DNA of 64,000 nucleotides from Candidatus Proximibacter danicus (GCA_016710885.1 JADJUC010000008.1:107029-171028), one strand, 5' to 3'; shown: positions 1 to 8,381, numbered from the stretch's first letter. Notes: generated by a model not told the origin, from the sequence alone. Numbers and translations: made by a program.

Positions 1-546
1 GTGCGCACAATAAACTTCCGTATCTTCCGGCAGCGCAGCGAGGGATTGCAACGACGACGCCATTTGCTCCGGCGTGCCTTCGAAGAGGCGGCCGCAACCA
101 GCACCAAACAAGGTGTCTCCGCAAAACAGGCGGTTACCCATCAGATAGGCAAGGTGGCCACGAGTATGTCCCGGTACCGAGAGCACTCGAATGCTGGCAG
201 AAATCGGCGCCAGTTCAATGGTTTCGCCCCCCTGAAGGGGGTGCGTAAGCCCTGTGATAGACTCGGCACCCGGGCCGTAAACAACCGGTTGGTAACAGGC
301 TGCAAGCGCCGCAATGCCGCCCTGATGGTCGGCGTGGTGGTGAGTAATGAGGATTGCCGCCAGGCTGAGCCCCGCCTCTGCCAGAACCTGTTTCACTGGC
401 TCTGCATCGCCCGGATCGACGACGACAGCCATCTGCCCATGGCGCAAAAGCCAGATGTAGTTGTCGCGAAAAGCGGGAATTGCCAAGACCTCAAGATGCT
501 CGGAGTTGTGTTCTGATTTTGTTGTCGCTGATATTTTGGTCATCAT
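1..546 (-). CDS. gloB: Hydroxyacylglutathione hydrolase (glyoxalase II), C-terminus outside window
   Basis: This enzyme hydrolyses S-lactoylglutathione to lactate and glutathione, the second step of methylglyoxal detoxification in the cytosol. The 182 visible residues show the metallo-beta-lactamase fold: a DNYIW segment near residues 28-32, the metal-binding motif THHHADH at 68-74, and later GHTRGH and FCGDTLFGAGCGRLFEG. The family is about 255 residues long, so roughly 70 residues lie beyond the left edge. The start is one of two adjacent ATG codons (546 or 543), with GGAA upstream; it gives about 20 more N-terminal residues than E. coli GloB. It is divergent from the methyltransferase at 574 across 27 bases. 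The family call is firm. Confidence 0.93.
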   Translation of the reverse strand, partial: MMTKISATTKSEHNSEHLEVLAIPAFRDNYIWLLRHGQMAVVVDPGDAEPVKQVLAEAGLSLAAILITHHHADHQGGIAALAACYQPVVYGPGAESITGLTHPLQGGETIELAPISASIRVLSVPGHTRGHLAYLMGNRLFCGDTLFGAGCGRLFEGTPEQMASSLQSLAALPEDTEVYCAH

Positions 547-573
547 CGTTCCGTTGTTGGAGAAGCTCGCACA

Positions 574-1305
574 ATGTCAATTCCCGGGCTTGAAAACTGG
601 CTCGCGTCCCCACAGGGACACTACGTGCTCGACTGGGAATGCGCACGCATCGACGCTACCGTCGCCGACATTTTCGGTTACAACGCATTGCAACTCGGGC
701 TGCCCGGCATCGACCTTCTCGCCCACAACCGCATTCCCTTCCGCCAGACCGCCGGGGAACGCAGCCAGCATGACCGCGTAGACGTCAGTTGTGACCTTCG
801 CCAGTTGCCCTTTTCAGCCAACAGCATCGATCTTGTCGTACTGCCGCACGTGCTTGAATTCTACGATGATCCCCACCAGATTCTGCGCGAAGTTGAACGC
901 ATTCTGATCCCCGAGGGACAGATCCTCATCAGCGGCTTCAATCCCCTCTCTTTGTGGGGGCTTCGCCGCCATCTGCCTGCCTGTCCCGAGCATTTTCCGT
1001 GGCAGGGTCAGTATCTTTCAGTCACCCGCGTCAAGGACTGGCTGCAGCTGCTGGGATTCGAAGTCGAGCGACCAATTTTCGGCTGTTACGCCCCGCCTTG
1101 CACGACACAGAACTGGCTGAATCGGTGGAAGTTCATGGAAACGGCCGGTGAGCGCTGTTGGGGATTTGCTGGTGGGGTTTATCTGGTGCATGCGGTCAAG
1201 CGCGTGCACAGCATGCGACTGGTGATGCCGCGCTGGCGCGATCGAACTCGGCAGGCCAAGGCACTGTCACCCATTGCACAAAAGGAGAGCCCGCATGGGC
1301 AATGA
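574..1305 (+). CDS. SAM-dependent methyltransferase, class I
   Basis: This 243-residue protein has the C-terminal half of a class I methyltransferase fold: an acidic strand DLRQLPFSANSIDLVVLPHVLE near residues 72-95, then a REVERILIPEG helix-turn and ISGFNPLSLWGLRR. The N-terminal glycine-rich SAM loop is poorly conserved (FGYNALQLGLPG), so the substrate and even activity are uncertain. Betaproteobacteria commonly carry this gene between gloB and rnhA, the arrangement seen here. GGAGAAG lies 9 bases before the ATG. Its last 11 bases overlap the rnhA start, which suggests translational coupling. Confidence 0.85.
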   Translation: MSIPGLENWLASPQGHYVLDWECARIDATVADIFGYNALQLGLPGIDLLAHNRIPFRQTAGERSQHDRVDVSCDLRQLPFSANSIDLVVLPHVLEFYDDPHQILREVERILIPEGQILISGFNPLSLWGLRRHLPACPEHFPWQGQYLSVTRVKDWLQLLGFEVERPIFGCYAPPCTTQNWLNRWKFMETAGERCWGFAGGVYLVHAVKRVHSMRLVMPRWRDRTRQAKALSPIAQKESPHGQ

Positions 1306-1759
1306 AGAAAATAGCGAAGTCGTGGAAATCTGGGCCGATGGTGGCTGTCGCGGTAACCCCGGGCCTGGCGGCTGGGGCGTTTTGATGAGGGCCGGCGCGC
1401 GGGAAAAGGAGTTGTGGGGCAGCGAACCGGCGACAACCAACAACCGCATGGAGCTGACCGCAGTAATCCGGGCGCTGGAAGCAATGAAGCGGCCCGTGCG
1501 CGCGCGTATTCACACGGATTCGCAATATGTACAAAAAGGCATCAGCGAATGGATACACGGCTGGAAACGCAACGGCTGGAAAACGTCGGACAAAAAACCG
1601 GTTAAAAATGCCGACCTCTGGCTGGAGCTTGATAAGCTGACGGTAGAGCACCAGCTCGAATGGCTCTGGGTCAAGGGGCATGCCGGCGACCCTGGCAACG
1701 AACGGGCCGATGCACTGGCCAACCGCGCCATCGACGAACTGCAAGGCCTCACAAACTGA
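1295..1759 (+). CDS. rnhA: Ribonuclease HI
   Basis: It cuts the RNA strand of RNA-DNA hybrids during replication and R-loop removal. The protein is 154 residues. The active-site carboxylates are all visible: D15 in WADGGCRGNPG, E53 in NNRMELTAV, D75 in HTDSQYV and D139 in NERADALA, with H129 in KGHAGD. I chose the ATG at 1295 because AAGGAG sits just upstream and the product then starts like other RNase HI proteins; an in-frame ATG at 1274 lacks such a site. It overlaps the end of the methyltransferase gene and is followed after 46 bases by dnaQ, a pairing also found in enterobacteria, where the two genes are adjacent. Confidence 0.97.
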   Translation: MGNEENSEVVEIWADGGCRGNPGPGGWGVLMRAGAREKELWGSEPATTNNRMELTAVIRALEAMKRPVRARIHTDSQYVQKGISEWIHGWKRNGWKTSDKKPVKNADLWLELDKLTVEHQLEWLWVKGHAGDPGNERADALANRAIDELQGLTN

Positions 1760-1805
1760 TTTAGCTCAACGCGCGGCCTTCGTCGGTAGCGCAGAATGAT
1801 CCACC

Positions 1806-2513
1806 ATGCGACAGATATTCCTCGATACTGAAACCACCGGCCTCGAAGCCCGCCTCGGCCACCGCATCATCGAATTGGCGTGCGTCGAGATGGTCAATCG
1901 CCGGCTGACACGGCGACACCTGCACTACTACGTGAATCCTGACCGTGACATCGACGCGGGGGCGCTGGCGGTGCACGGTATCAGCCGCGATTTCCTTTCC
2001 GACAAGCCGCGTTTCGGCGAGGTCGCCAACGAATTTCTCGATTTCATCCGGGGCGCCGAACTGGTAATTCACAACGCAGCGTTCGACGTCGGCTTTCTCG
2101 ACAATGAACTGAACATGCTGGGTCTGGCGACGGTGGCCACGGTCTGTGCCAACATCCGCGATACGTTGAAAATGGCGCGGGAACTGCATCCCGGCAAGAA
2201 GAACAACCTGAACGCACTGTGTGAGCGCTACGGCGTCAATAACGCACATCGCACGCTGCACGGCGCCCTCCTCGATGCGGAAATTCTGGCGGACGTCTAC
2301 GTCGCCATGACACGCGGGCAGGAGAGTCTGATCATGGACCTGAGCCCTCCACCGACGGCAGAACTGCAGGTTAACAGCCTGGCGAAACGCAAACCGACAC
2401 CGGTACTGCCTGCAAGTGAGACGGAATTGGCGGACCATCAACGCGTGCTCGTCGCCATCCAGAAAGAAAGCAAAGGCAAATGCCTCTGGCTCCCGAGCGA
2501 GCCCGCGGTCTAG
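1806..2513 (+). CDS. dnaQ: DNA polymerase III epsilon subunit (3'-5' proofreading exonuclease)
   Basis: This is the proofreading subunit of the replicative polymerase core. The 235-residue product carries a full DEDDh exonuclease site: D7 and E9 in FLDTETTGLE, D94 in HNAAFDVGFL, and H152 and D157 in LHGALLDAE. The C-terminal ~60 residues should hold the clamp- and alpha-binding tail and are less conserved. Length fits the family (about 230-245). It follows rnhA in the same direction. The gene ends 54 bases from the converging sirtuin gene; no strong terminator hairpin is evident there. Confidence 0.96.
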   Translation: MRQIFLDTETTGLEARLGHRIIELACVEMVNRRLTRRHLHYYVNPDRDIDAGALAVHGISRDFLSDKPRFGEVANEFLDFIRGAELVIHNAAFDVGFLDNELNMLGLATVATVCANIRDTLKMARELHPGKKNNLNALCERYGVNNAHRTLHGALLDAEILADVYVAMTRGQESLIMDLSPPPTAELQVNSLAKRKPTPVLPASETELADHQRVLVAIQKESKGKCLWLPSEPAV

Positions 2514-2567
2514 CCCAGGATCTGGCAGCGTGTAAAAACCCTGGCCATCGTTGCCTCATCGCTCGGC

Positions 2568-3425
2568 TTACAACCTCGCTTCAATCGCTGTCAGCGCCGC
2601 AACGGCACCCAGCGGCAACCCCACTGCCTGTGATGAAGCCGTTTCCGCGTCACGGGGATTGATCCGGATCAGCGGCACACCGAGCGATTCGCCAAACCAG
2701 CGCACCGTCGGTACGGCAAGCCCGGCGCCAAGTTCGAGAACCAACAGCCGATCAACGCTTCGTCGCCAAGACTCCAGCCGCATCTGCTGCGCCCGACTCC
2801 GCTGTCCGAGCCAGGCGCCATCACCAAACATCAGGATGTTCGGCCTCGCCACACCGCCGCAAGCGGGGCAGTGGGGGACCTCCCCCAGCCAGCGGCAATT
2901 CCCTGTATCAATCTCCGGCCGCAAGTGCGCCGCCCACCAAATCGCTTCGTCATTGGATTCGCACGGCCGACAACATTGGAGATGGTGAATCGATCCGTGC
3001 ACTTCGCAGATGCGCGAGGAATCGAAACCTGCCTTCTGAAACTGCCCATCAACATTGCTCGTAAAAACGAAACCTCCTTCGGGCATGCGAGCGAGCAAAT
3101 CCTGCAGAATCGAGAATCCACGATGCGGCTCAGTCTCACGGTATAGCGCCAAGCGATGACCATAAAAACCCCAAGCAAGCTGCGGGTCGCGGTGAAAGCT
3201 ATCCGGACAGGCGATATCCTCGAAGGCCATGCCAGCACGGCCAAGTGCCGGATACGCCCGCCAGAAACCCTGCGTGCCGCGAAAATCGGGCAAACCGGAA
3301 TCCACCCCCATTCCCGCACCCACGGTAATCAGAAGTCCCTCCGCCTGACCAATGAGATCTGCGGCACGGTCCAGGGCGGCATTCAGCAAAGCCGTTTCAT
3401 GAGCTGGCGCAAAATTTGCTGTCAC
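2568..3425 (-). CDS. SIR2 family NAD-dependent protein deacetylase
   Basis: A 285-residue sirtuin-like protein that should use NAD to remove acyl groups from lysines. Visible elements are the NAD loop GAGMGVDSGLPDFRG (36-50), SNVDG (123-127, in place of the usual QNIDG), the catalytic histidine H143 in EVHGS, and cysteines for a zinc site (C152/C155 and C186/C189 in CPAC), followed by RPNILMFGDG. The changed QNIDG motif and extra cysteines put it outside the CobB type, so the acyl preference is unknown. A Pat-like acetyltransferase is encoded at 46762-49452, which could be an opposing activity, though that is inference. Confidence 0.88.
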   Translation of the reverse strand: MTANFAPAHETALLNAALDRAADLIGQAEGLLITVGAGMGVDSGLPDFRGTQGFWRAYPALGRAGMAFEDIACPDSFHRDPQLAWGFYGHRLALYRETEPHRGFSILQDLLARMPEGGFVFTSNVDGQFQKAGFDSSRICEVHGSIHHLQCCRPCESNDEAIWWAAHLRPEIDTGNCRWLGEVPHCPACGGVARPNILMFGDGAWLGQRSRAQQMRLESWRRSVDRLLVLELGAGLAVPTVRWFGESLGVPLIRINPRDAETASSQAVGLPLGAVAALTAIEARL

Positions 3426-3510
3426 TGGATTGCTTCACCCTTTCGTTGCGATGACCATGGCGATCTGCGGGTTCTGCACCCGTCGCTGCCACCCTGAACA
3501 GGAGTTCCCC

Positions 3511-3666
3511 ATGCCTACTTCAAACACACCACGCAATCACCTGCAGGCAATCATGCCACTGCCCGTATCGACCTGGTGGTCGGGCTTTGAGTACGTATTT
3601 GGCTATCAGCTGAAACTGGTCAAGGAATTCTGGGGGCTCGACACTCCCGACAGCGAAAAACGCTGA
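3511..3666 (+). CDS. Small protein of unknown function (51 aa)
   Basis: I do not recognise this family. The ATG at 3511 has AGGAG seven bases upstream; a longer in-frame start at 3430 has none and overlaps the sirtuin leader region. The product has a proline-rich N-terminus and an aromatic, amphipathic middle (WWSGFEYVFGYQLKLVKEFWGL), resembling the short phasin-like or membrane-surface peptides seen near polyhydroxyalkanoate genes, but too short to assign. Its stop codon lies inside the terminator stem shared with the converging acyltransferase gene. It is divergent from the sirtuin gene. Confidence 0.6.
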   Translation: MPTSNTPRNHLQAIMPLPVSTWWSGFEYVFGYQLKLVKEFWGLDTPDSEKR

Positions 3667-3680
3667 AATTCAGCGTTTTT
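3656..3680. terminator. Bidirectional intrinsic terminator
   Basis: A perfect 11-base stem (AAAAACGCTGA / TCAGCGTTTTT) with a three-base loop, flanked by A5 and T5, lies between two converging genes. The TGA stop codons of both genes are part of the stem. Confidence 0.9.
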
Positions 3681-4725
3681 CTGGCGAACTCGGCGCCGGC
3701 CACCACTGCTTGCGGCTTTCCACGTAGCGGTAAAAAATGCCGCCGGCAAGTATGCTGGCGATCCACGCCAACAATGCGGCAACCAGGCCGAGCGCAGCGC
3801 TTCCACTTGTAAAGTGCGTGAAGCATGCATTGATGATCAGGAGAACCGGGAAGTGCACCAAAAATACGGAGTAGGAAATCTTCCCGAGATAGGCGATAAG
3901 ACGACTTTCGGGTCCTCGCTCAAGTCGCCCGGCCATGGTCGCCGCGCCCAAAAATAGCGTCGTTAGCAGCGCCAGGACCACGCGCAGGCGGAAATCCACC
4001 CACAACGCAAGTGCGCCTACCAGCACCAGCAAGACAAGGCACCCAGGACGTCGCTCGGGGACAGACACCCAATAACTCATTGCACCGAGTGCATAGGGAC
4101 CGAAGAAATAGATCGCCCACATGTCCAGCGCCTCGTTCCGACTCCAGTGGAGAAGCGCGGCGATGCCGAATGCCGCCACCAACACCATTCCCAGATGACG
4201 TTTCCGGTCATGCCCGTTGGCGCAACTGGAGAGCCACAACAAACCAAGCAACAGCGCATAAAGCTGAAAATCAATGGCCACGTACCAGACGCCTGCCGAG
4301 AGCGAGGGAACGCCCAATAGCCCATGCAACAACAGCCCGTGGGCAACGAACTGCCATACGCTGGGCGCATCGGGAGGCATGTCACCAAGCATCCAGGCCC
4401 GTGCTAGCGCAGCCGCTGCGATGGCAAGCAGCATCGCCACCATGAACGGTCGCACCAGGCGAAGGTAGCGTTTCCAGATAAGGTCGGCGGGGCTGACAAA
4501 TGTCGCAACACCGTTCGGCGCAAGACCGCGCGCTGCGAGAAAACCGGCTACCACGAGGAAAATCTGAACGGCCATCCGGCCGTAGCCATAAAGCCAGTCG
4601 GTCAATGCCGGCAGCAGGAGATTCATGGCCTCGGCAACAGGGCCGTACGAGGCAAGGTGATGGAGAACGATAACCTGCGCTGAAATACCCTTGAGTGCAT
4701 CGATCAATGGCATCCGGGGAGGCAT
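3670..4725 (-). CDS. Acyltransferase 3 family membrane protein
   Basis: A 351-residue polytopic membrane protein of the OafA/YrhL type, which transfer acyl groups to sugars or lipids at the inner membrane. The N-terminus has the family signature (LIDALKG then VIVLHHLASYG, with the conserved histidine), then GRMAVQIFLVVAGFLAARGL, and about ten hydrophobic segments follow. The protein ends with a short basic tail (YVESRKQWWPAP). I chose the ATG at 4725 because AAGGA precedes it at good spacing; an ATG 24 codons upstream lacks one. No sugar-polymer genes are nearby, so the acceptor is unknown. Confidence 0.88.
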   Translation of the reverse strand: MPPRMPLIDALKGISAQVIVLHHLASYGPVAEAMNLLLPALTDWLYGYGRMAVQIFLVVAGFLAARGLAPNGVATFVSPADLIWKRYLRLVRPFMVAMLLAIAAAALARAWMLGDMPPDAPSVWQFVAHGLLLHGLLGVPSLSAGVWYVAIDFQLYALLLGLLWLSSCANGHDRKRHLGMVLVAAFGIAALLHWSRNEALDMWAIYFFGPYALGAMSYWVSVPERRPGCLVLLVLVGALALWVDFRLRVVLALLTTLFLGAATMAGRLERGPESRLIAYLGKISYSVFLVHFPVLLIINACFTHFTSGSAALGLVAALLAWIASILAGGIFYRYVESRKQWWPAPSSPEKR

Positions 4726-4842
4726 CTTGGTCCTTGCGAAAAGATCAAAAAAAATCGACCCATCGGTCGACAGCACTTCAAATATCGAATACTGCAAAAA
4801 TCGAGCAACTCAACGAGAAACAACCCCTAGTAGAACAAGGTA

Positions 4843-5235
4843 TCAGGCTGTCACGTTCACTAGCGTACCCGTCGCCTGACCATCTGCATTGACAACTGGC
4901 GCCACCACCGGAGCAGGCTGGTCCAGAGACGTCAAGCCCTGTGCAATCTGCTGGCGCGCAGTATCAAAACCCGTCTGCAACTGGCTGACCGATTCCATGG
5001 AAACCAGCTGTTGTCTCGCCAAACCTGCATTGCTCTGCGCCTGATCGGCCTGCACCTTGACGGATCGCGCCCCCTCCTGCGCACGGTCCGCAGATTGCTG
5101 CGCAACCCTGGCCTGCTGACGCAGGGAGCGCGCAGACACTTCAGCCTGATCTGCGTTACGCTGCGCCTGCTGCAAGCGCAATTGCTGCATGATCGGACTG
5201 AGGCCAGAGGAATCCGCGACGGCTGAAATAGCCAT
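4843..5235 (-). CDS. Hypothetical protein with coiled-coil body and VNVTA tail
   Basis: Unrecognised 130-residue protein. Residues about 15-85 are rich in Q, A, R and D and should form a long helix or coiled coil. The end is a proline/valine-rich linker and the tail DGQATGTLVNVTA. The next upstream gene (5280-5471) encodes a 63-residue protein that starts alike (MAI..V..S) and ends with EGQTTGTVVNVTA, so the pair are paralogs at both ends. AGGAG lies 8 bases before the start. No signal peptide or membrane segment is visible. A motility or surface role, as in small YjfB-like proteins with a similar tail style, is speculation. Confidence 0.75.
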   Translation of the reverse strand: MAISAVADSSGLSPIMQQLRLQQAQRNADQAEVSARSLRQQARVAQQSADRAQEGARSVKVQADQAQSNAGLARQQLVSMESVSQLQTGFDTARQQIAQGLTSLDQPAPVVAPVVNADGQATGTLVNVTA

Positions 5236-5279
5236 CAGATAAACTCCTGATCAGCCACAACGCACACGAAATTACCCGC

Positions 5280-5471
5280 CTAGGCAGTAACGTTGACGAC
5301 GGTACCGGTCGTTTGCCCTTCGGCATTCTTGACCGGCTTCGGCGCTTCAACAGCGACCTGCTGCTGTGGCTCCGGCTTGGGCTCACGCCGCTCAACCTGC
5401 TGGGCATCGGCAGCGATACGCGTCGCCGACGCGGCAGCACCGGGGGACGAACCTACAGATTCGATAGCCAT
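5280..5471 (-). CDS. Small hypothetical protein with VNVTA tail
   Basis: Unrecognised 63-residue protein. It has an Ala/Ser-rich start, a charged and glutamine-rich middle (ERREPKPEPQQQ) that is probably disordered, and the tail EGQTTGTVVNVTA shared with the 130-residue protein encoded 44 bases downstream. It looks like the same protein without the coiled-coil body. AGGAG is placed 6 bases before the ATG. The two genes are probably co-transcribed. Confidence 0.72.
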   Translation of the reverse strand: MAIESVGSSPGAAASATRIAADAQQVERREPKPEPQQQVAVEAPKPVKNAEGQTTGTVVNVTA

Positions 5472-5617
5472 ATCAATCTCCTGTGAACATCGGATTTACG
5501 TTTTAACTTTACACCATTCAACGAATTTCGCCAGTAAATAGCGTTTATCGACACAGACTTAGCCACAAGCCATGGCGCAGCAGAAAGCTATGCGAGCGTG
5601 TAAAATCCGCCCCTGTC

Positions 5618-5748
5618 ATTGGGGAGTAGCCTCCCTCCACAACAGAGGGGAACGCGTCAACAGACTTGGCTTCGGCCATGGTGCGTTCGGCCGTTGGTTT
5701 GGCGAGACCTTTGACGTGATGCCCCGTACCGGGTTGGGTTGGGGCATT
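5618..5748 (+). ncRNA. yybP-ykoY manganese riboswitch
   Basis: The leader of the GDT1-family gene holds both conserved halves of this aptamer: GGGGAGTAGC at 5621-5630 and GGCGAGACCTTT at 5701-5712, joined by variable stems. The closing stem pairs GGGG (5621-5624) with CCCC (5722-5725). The 3' strand can instead form ATGCCCC/GGGGCAT (5719-5725 with 5741-5747). A further pairing, GGGTTGGGT (5731-5739) with ACCCAACCC (5768-5776), reaches to 12 bases before the start codon. This suggests Mn-dependent switching of transcription or translation. The class is known to sense Mn2+ and to precede this gene family. Confidence 0.92.
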
Positions 5749-5787
5749 GCGTCATTGGATCATCCTCACCCAACCCCAGAGAAATCT

Positions 5788-6363
5788 ATGGAAGCCTTCC
5801 TCGTATCAACCGGCATCGTCGCGCTCGCTGAAATCGGCGACAAGACCCAACTGCTGGCCCTCATCCTCGCTGCAAAATTCCGTAAACCAACGCCCATCGT
5901 GCTCGGCATCCTGGTTGCCACCCTGGCCAACCACGGCTTTGCCGGTGCACTCGGCGCCTGGATCACCTCGCTGGTCGAGCCGCAAACGACGCGCTGGATT
6001 CTCGGTATTTCCTTCATTGCCATGGCCGCGTGGACACTGATTCCCGACAAGTTCGACGAAGACGACGCAAAACTCCCGCAGTACGGTGTTTTCGTCACCA
6101 CCGTCATCGCCTTCTTCCTCGCCGAGATGGGCGACAAGACCCAGGTTGCCACGGTCGCCCTGGCGGCTCAATACCAATCACTGCTATGGGTTGTTGCCGG
6201 AACCACGCTGGGCATGATGCTCGCCAACGTTCCAGCCGTTCTGCTTGGCGACCGCATTGCCGAGAAGATGCCGGTAAAGCTGGTCCATGCCGTGGCAGCA
6301 GCGATCTTTGCGCTGCTGGGCATCGCGACGTTGCTGGGAGCGGGTGAAAGCCTGGGCTTCTAA
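5788..6363 (+). CDS. TMEM165/GDT1 family cation (manganese) exporter
   Basis: A 191-residue inner-membrane protein with the two inverted family motifs: EIGDKT at residues 15-20 and EMGDKT at 113-118, each at the start of a membrane segment, and about six hydrophobic helices in all. Bacterial relatives export Mn2+ (MneA-type). The Mn riboswitch in its leader supports that role here. I chose the ATG at 5788, after the riboswitch; a longer frame from 5572 would translate the riboswitch itself and is rejected. It ends at a strong terminator hairpin. Confidence 0.93.
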   Translation: MEAFLVSTGIVALAEIGDKTQLLALILAAKFRKPTPIVLGILVATLANHGFAGALGAWITSLVEPQTTRWILGISFIAMAAWTLIPDKFDEDDAKLPQYGVFVTTVIAFFLAEMGDKTQVATVALAAQYQSLLWVVAGTTLGMMLANVPAVLLGDRIAEKMPVKLVHAVAAAIFALLGIATLLGAGESLGF

Positions 6364-6404
6364 AACAAAAACGGCCTGAGCATTCGCCAAGGCCGTTGTT
6401 TGTA
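6363..6404. terminator. Bidirectional intrinsic terminator
   Basis: Stem AACGGCCT (6370-6377) with AGGCCGTT (6390-6397) around a 12-base loop. It has A-rich sequence on the left and T-rich on the right, so it can end both the exporter transcript and the tRNA-Val transcript coming from the right. Confidence 0.85.
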
Positions 6405-6407
6405 TTT

Positions 6408-6482
6408 TGGTGCGCGGCGAGGGTTTCGAACCCCCGACCCCCGCCGTGTGAAGGCGATGCTCTACCACTGAGCTAGCCGCGC
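6408..6482 (-). tRNA. tRNA-Val (anticodon CAC)
   Basis: On the minus strand a full cloverleaf is seen: acceptor GCGCGGC/GCCGCGC, D arm TAGCTCAGTGGTAGAGCA, anticodon loop TTCACAC (anticodon CAC), T arm with GGTTCGAAACC, and an encoded CCA. It reads GUG valine codons. It lies between the Mn exporter gene and gltX and has its own promoter. Confidence 0.95.
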
Positions 6483-6495
6483 AATTGAGGCGCGC

Positions 6496-6525
6496 ATTAA
6501 ACCACAACCGACCTTTACGGGTCAA
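6496..6525 (-). promoter_or_regulatory. Sigma-70 type promoter of tRNA-Val
   Basis: TTGACC (6525-6520) and TTTAAT (6501-6496) with an 18-base spacer, reading toward the tRNA start at 6482. Confidence 0.65.
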
Positions 6526-6576
6526 TTTTTCGCCTTTGCGGTTAAAATGCACGGCTTTCCCTTACTGGCTTTCCCC

Positions 6577-7975
6577 ATGGTCCGCACCCGCTTCGCCCCC
6601 TCTCCGACCGGCTTTCTGCACATCGGCGGCGCCCGCACCGCGCTCTTTTCGTGGGCCTATGCCCAGCGCCACGGTGGCCAGTTCATCCTGCGCATCGAAG
6701 ACACTGATGTCGCGCGTTCCACGCAGGCGGCGGTGGATGGCATTCTCGAAGCCATGGACTGGCTGCAACTCGGCTACGACGAAGGCCCGTTCTACCAGAT
6801 GCAGCGCATGGATCGCTACAAGGTGGTGGTCGCGCAGATGCTGGAATCCGGCAGGGCCTACCATTGCTACGCCTCGCCCGAAGAGCTCGACCTCATGCGC
6901 GAGGAGCAACGGGCTCGCGGCGAAAAGCCGAAGTACGACGGTCGCTGGCGCCCGGCCCCCGGCAAAGACGCTGCCGACGCCGCCAGCCGGTGTGCAGCCG
7001 GTGGTGCGCTTCTGTGGCCCGACCGACGGCATCGTCGGCTGGGACGACAAGGTCAAGGGCCGCATCGAAATCGCCAACGCCGAACTCGACGACCTGGTGA
7101 TCGCGCGCGCCGACGGCACGCCGACCTACAACTTCTGTGTCGTCGTCGACGATTGGGACATGGGCATCACGCACGTCATCCGCGGCGACGACCACGTGAA
7201 CAACACGCCGCGCCAGATCAACATCCTGCAGGCGCTCGGCGCGCCAGTGCCGACCTACGCGCACGTCTCGATGATCCTCGGCGATGACGGCCAGAAATTG
7301 TCGAAGCGCCACGGCGCGGTGAACGTCATGGAGTACGAGGCCAACGGCTACCTGCCGGAAGCCATCGTCAACTATCTCGCCCGCCTCGGCTGGTCGCATG
7401 GCGACGACGAGATCTTCTCGCGCCAGCAACTCGTCGAATGGTTCGATCTCGACCACATCACCCCCTCAGCGGCGCAGTTCAACACCGAGAAGCTGAACTG
7501 GCTGAACGCCCACTACATCAAGCAGGCCGACAACGCACGCCTGGCCGCACTGGTGCAAAAGCGCTTCGACGAGCGCGGTGTCACTGTCACGGAACAACCG
7601 TCGCTGGAAGGCATCATCGCCCTCTACAAGGAGCGCGTCAGCAACCTGAACGAACTGGCGGATGCCGCCGAAGTGTTCTACATCGACCTGCATCCGAAGG
7701 CCGAAGTGCTGGCACAACACCTCACCGACGAGGCAAAACCAGCCGTTGCCGACTTCGCTGCGGGAGTGAAGGATGTGGCTTGGGAAGCACCGGCCATCGG
7801 TGCGCTGATCAAGGAAACAGTTGCCAAGCACGGGCTGAAGATGCCCAAGCTGGCCATGCCGCTGCGCGTGCTGCTCACCGGCCAGGCACAGACACCCTCC
7901 GTCGATGCCGTGGTTGCGCTCTTCCCGCGCGAAACTGTCCTGAAGCGTCTGCAACGCGGAGTAGCGACGGAATAG
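6577..7975 (+). CDS. gltX: Glutamyl-tRNA synthetase, frame broken by one extra base
   Basis: It charges tRNA-Glu. The first part (6577-6966) reads VRTRFAPSPTGFLHIGGARTALFSW, with the HIGG class I signature, and ILRIEDTD. The rest (from 6968) holds VIRGDDHVNNTPRQ and the KLSKRHGA loop. The two parts are in different frames. Removing one G at 6967 restores GKTLPTPPAGV and gives a normal 465-residue enzyme. As the only gltX seen and an essential gene, it is most likely intact in the cell and the extra base a sequence error. The start at 6577 matches family N-termini. The tRNA-Glu gene lies 330 bases downstream. Confidence 0.93.
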
Positions 7976-8008
7976 ACAACTGACAGACAATTAAACTCGC
8001 CGCGCAGC

Positions 8009-8037
8009 TTTACAGGGAGGCGTACCCTCCCTATAAT
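8009..8037 (+). promoter_or_regulatory. Strong sigma-70 promoter of the tRNA-Ala/Glu/Asp cluster
   Basis: TTTACA (8009-8014), 17-base spacer, TATAAT (8032-8037), then a GC-rich discriminator typical of stable RNA promoters, 17 bases before tRNA-Ala. Confidence 0.85.
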
Positions 8038-8054
8038 GCGCGCTTCTTTCGAGC

Positions 8055-8130
<76 letters not shown>

Positions 8131-8305
8131 CGCGAAAGAAGACGTAGTAGAGCAGCAAAGGCCGGTTTCACCGACCACCCAAAAGCGACGTCAGGCGTCG
8201 CGAGCGAAGGCAGCACGAGGCGCTCATGCGAGACAGTACGAACAGTACGGCGAGTGTGAGCAACGAAGTAATGCCAAGCGCAGCAGCCTGAAGAAGCTTT
8301 GAAGG

Positions 8306-8381
8306 GTCCCCATCGTCTAGAGGCCTAGGACACCGCCCTTTCACGGCGATAACCGGGGTTCGAATCCCCGTGGGGACGCCA
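8306..8381 (+). tRNA. tRNA-Glu (anticodon TTC)
   Basis: The acceptor GTCCCCA pairs with TGGGGAC. The anticodon loop is CTTTCAC (anticodon TTC), the T arm GGTTCGAATCC, and CCA is encoded. The 175 bases between it and tRNA-Ala hold no gene that I can support. Confidence 0.96.

Noticed and set aside
5572..5787. N-terminal extension of the GDT1-family protein
   Set aside because: It would translate the Mn riboswitch; the motif-based N-terminus begins at 5788.
6485..6966. Long upstream start for the second frame of gltX
   Set aside because: The residues before the frame joint are nonsense; the real N-terminus with HIGG is in the other frame from 6577.
8131..8305. Extra RNA gene between tRNA-Ala and tRNA-Glu
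   Set aside because: Only a small GCGACG/CGTCGC hairpin is visible; no cloverleaf or known RNA pattern.
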